Positions 6,201 to 6,565 of a DNA stretch of 6,565 nucleotides are shown here, in pieces. The notes beneath the pieces are model-generated. The model did not search any database. It saw nothing but the letters and a program-made list of their open reading frames with translations, and had not been told where the DNA came from. Position 1 is the first letter of the stretch. Every line of letters begins with the position of its first letter. The stretch spans positions 1 through 6,565 of the forward strand of contig CAMZIS010000073.1 of the NCBI GenBank assembly GCA_947307285.1. The letters are read 5' to 3'. This DNA is from an uncultured Peptococcaceae bacterium (lineage in GTDB: Bacteria; Bacillota; Dehalobacteriia; UBA4068). A program made the translations under genes and the position numbers.

Positions 6201-6565
6201 AGCTGCTGGCGGAGGAGATGGAGAAGGCGCGGGGCGTCGAAAAGCCGGCGCAGGAGGTCTCCACCCAGATAGATCTTGACGTCAACGCCTACATCCCCGA
6301 CAGCTTTGTGCCCGACTCGGTGCTGAAGGTGGAATTCTACAAACGGCTGGCCGCCTGCGCCACCCTGGCGGAGATCGACGACCTGGCCGCCGAACTGTCC
6401 GACCGTTACGGTCAGCTGCCGGCTCAGGTGGAAAACATGCTGGATATAGGCCGCATCCGCGTACCGGCGCGCCGGCTCATGGTGGAAAGCATCAAGCAAA
6501 AGCCCGGCGGTGTGATCGAGCTGAAGTTCGCTGATGGTCACCCGGTCCGGGGCGAACACTTGCTG
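3251..6565 (+). CDS. mfd: Transcription-repair coupling factor (Mfd), C-terminus cut by window edge
   Basis: An uninterrupted reading frame of 1105 codons to the window end. Family members are about 1150-1180 residues, so roughly 50-70 are missing. Mfd is a DNA translocase that removes RNA polymerase stalled at lesions and recruits UvrA. Order of parts: a UvrB-like module (about 1-350) with RGSIVDVFP and LRLEFFDDEID, where Arg175, Arg191 and Phe195 keep the spacing of E. coli UvrA-contact residues Arg165, Arg181 and Phe185; a variable linker; the RNA polymerase-interacting domain (about 481-560, LRVGDYVVHITQGIGQY); and RecG-like motor domains with Walker A GDVGYGKTE (635-643, Lys641), DEEQ (736-739), LSATP (761-765) and QLRGRVGR (905-912). 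The C-terminal D7 domain starts near residue 1000 and is incomplete. The ATG at 3251 follows CGGAGGAAGC, with GGAGG at 3242-3246 only 4 nt away. Probably transcribed with pth. Confidence 0.97.
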   Translation, partial: MQSLIEAWKSREEYFELTASLMQRKPAAFTGLPVLPRAALAAALFQDLPFPMLVLTATEDEAMSFTENLRPFLGEAAQHFPVLELLPFEVYAHNIELVAARVSVLSALARGEKLLVVACVNSVTRRLAPPEAFLRHHLRLRRGDVIEPRDLALKLADMGYERVPLTEIPGSFSQRGSIVDVFPIAAPRPLRLEFFDDEIDSVRFFDPAEQRSLEDAEVAFLPPARELPVDAAARERARRMLKGEYDKSWASLHGQSKKNLEKTYGPLLEYLPEGVWDNAMEALTGYFYPSACSIFDYLGDGLVLLSEPDSIRRESQDAEKERELRYVDLLQDGRLLSSFYHNFLSYEELYKAFAVRRLLMLCQLDLGAGMIEPQLDRQFLARDLPAYASAPARFVEDLEHFVRAKYTVLLTASSDVRLQRISEILRENACPPVRVVRAGFTAGFESPQLKCAVITEHELFSRAPRKKHRRIHKGGEKINNFLDLRVGDYVVHITQGIGQYMGVERLSIGDNERDYLLIKYAGEDKLFLPVDQLDLIQKYVGSETGAPKLCRLGGGEWNRIKSRVRASVREMADELLKLYAQREQSPGFAFSPDTVWQQEFEDAFPYAETEDQLTAAEEIKEDMEQERVMDRLLCGDVGYGKTEIALRAVFKAVQDSKQAAILVPTTVLAQQHYRTLTERFAGYPVSCACLSRFITAKEQKKVLEKLASGELDVVVGTHRLLSADVKFKDLGLLVVDEEQRFGVSHKEKIKQLRTQVDVLTLSATPIPRTLHMALVGMRDMSIISTPPESRIPVQTYVVEYHDRLIRDAIAREIGRGGQVFFVHNRVFNIYEVADELRRLLPEARILVGHGQMKERELEQVMLDFVAHEADVLVCTTIIESGLDIPNANTLIVNDSDMFGLSQLYQLRGRVGRSERQAFAYFTFRKDHEINDIAKKRLIAIRDFTELGSGFKIAMRDLELRGAGNILGAEQHGHIAAVGFDLYCKLLAEEMEKARGVEKPAQEVSTQIDLDVNAYIPDSFVPDSVLKVEFYKRLAACATLAEIDDLAAELSDRYGQLPAQVENMLDIGRIRVPARRLMVESIKQKPGGVIELKFADGHPVRGEHLL

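Noticed and set aside
5534..6559. 341-codon minus-strand ORF antisense to mfd
   Set aside because: The His/Gln/Gly-rich product is the mirror frame of conserved helicase motifs on the plus strand. Its length follows from mfd codon bias.
3251..6565. Possible frameshift or decay in mfd
   Set aside because: The whole frame was read to the window end without a stop, and all motor motifs are intact; the missing C-terminus is only the window edge.
1..6565. Mobile elements, CRISPR arrays, tRNA or rRNA genes, defence systems
   Set aside because: No transposase, integrase, regularly spaced repeats, tRNA-like folds with CCA ends, or defence-type domains were seen on either strand.

Overview
The window reads as chromosomal housekeeping sequence from a Firmicutes-type bacterium. 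The evidence is strong GGAGG-type ribosome binding sites before most genes, a CorA-family transporter of the kind common in Firmicutes, and a pth-mfd pair on the same side of prs. Base composition looks moderately GC-rich (mid-50s percent by eye, not counted). Negativicutes or Clostridia would fit, but that is inference. No insertion sequence, phage gene, CRISPR array, tRNA or rRNA was seen.

Layout: (1) 1-155, minus strand: the first 51 codons of a CorA-like Mg2+/divalent cation channel, running off the left edge. (2) 156-575, the intergenic region between divergent corA and prs. Its left part is a corA leader of about 175 nt with a clear sigma-A-type promoter, a 25-codon upstream ORF with a perfect Shine-Dalgarno sequence, and two hairpins whose stems share bases. 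Its right part is a structured prs leader with several inverted repeats. (3) 576-1523, plus strand: prs, complete ribose-phosphate pyrophosphokinase. (4) 1524-1693, the convergent gap with two hairpins; the first is a convincing intrinsic terminator for prs. (5) 1694-2476, minus strand: a PRC-barrel protein of unknown function with a glycine-zipper-like segment and a charged tail. (6) 2477-2564, a divergent promoter region. (7) 2565-3170, plus strand: pth, peptidyl-tRNA hydrolase. (8) 3251-6565, plus strand: mfd, transcription-repair coupling factor, open to the right edge and lacking only the last part of its C-terminal domain.

Functionally, Prs makes PRPP for nucleotide and amino-acid synthesis, Pth recycles stalled peptidyl-tRNA, and Mfd clears stalled RNA polymerase and recruits UvrA. 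Pth and mfd are probably co-transcribed from the promoter at 2507-2534. The proteins look ordinary. The parts worth a second look are the non-coding leaders, above all the corA leader, which has the layout of a translation-coupled attenuator. That reading is a hypothesis from sequence alone.
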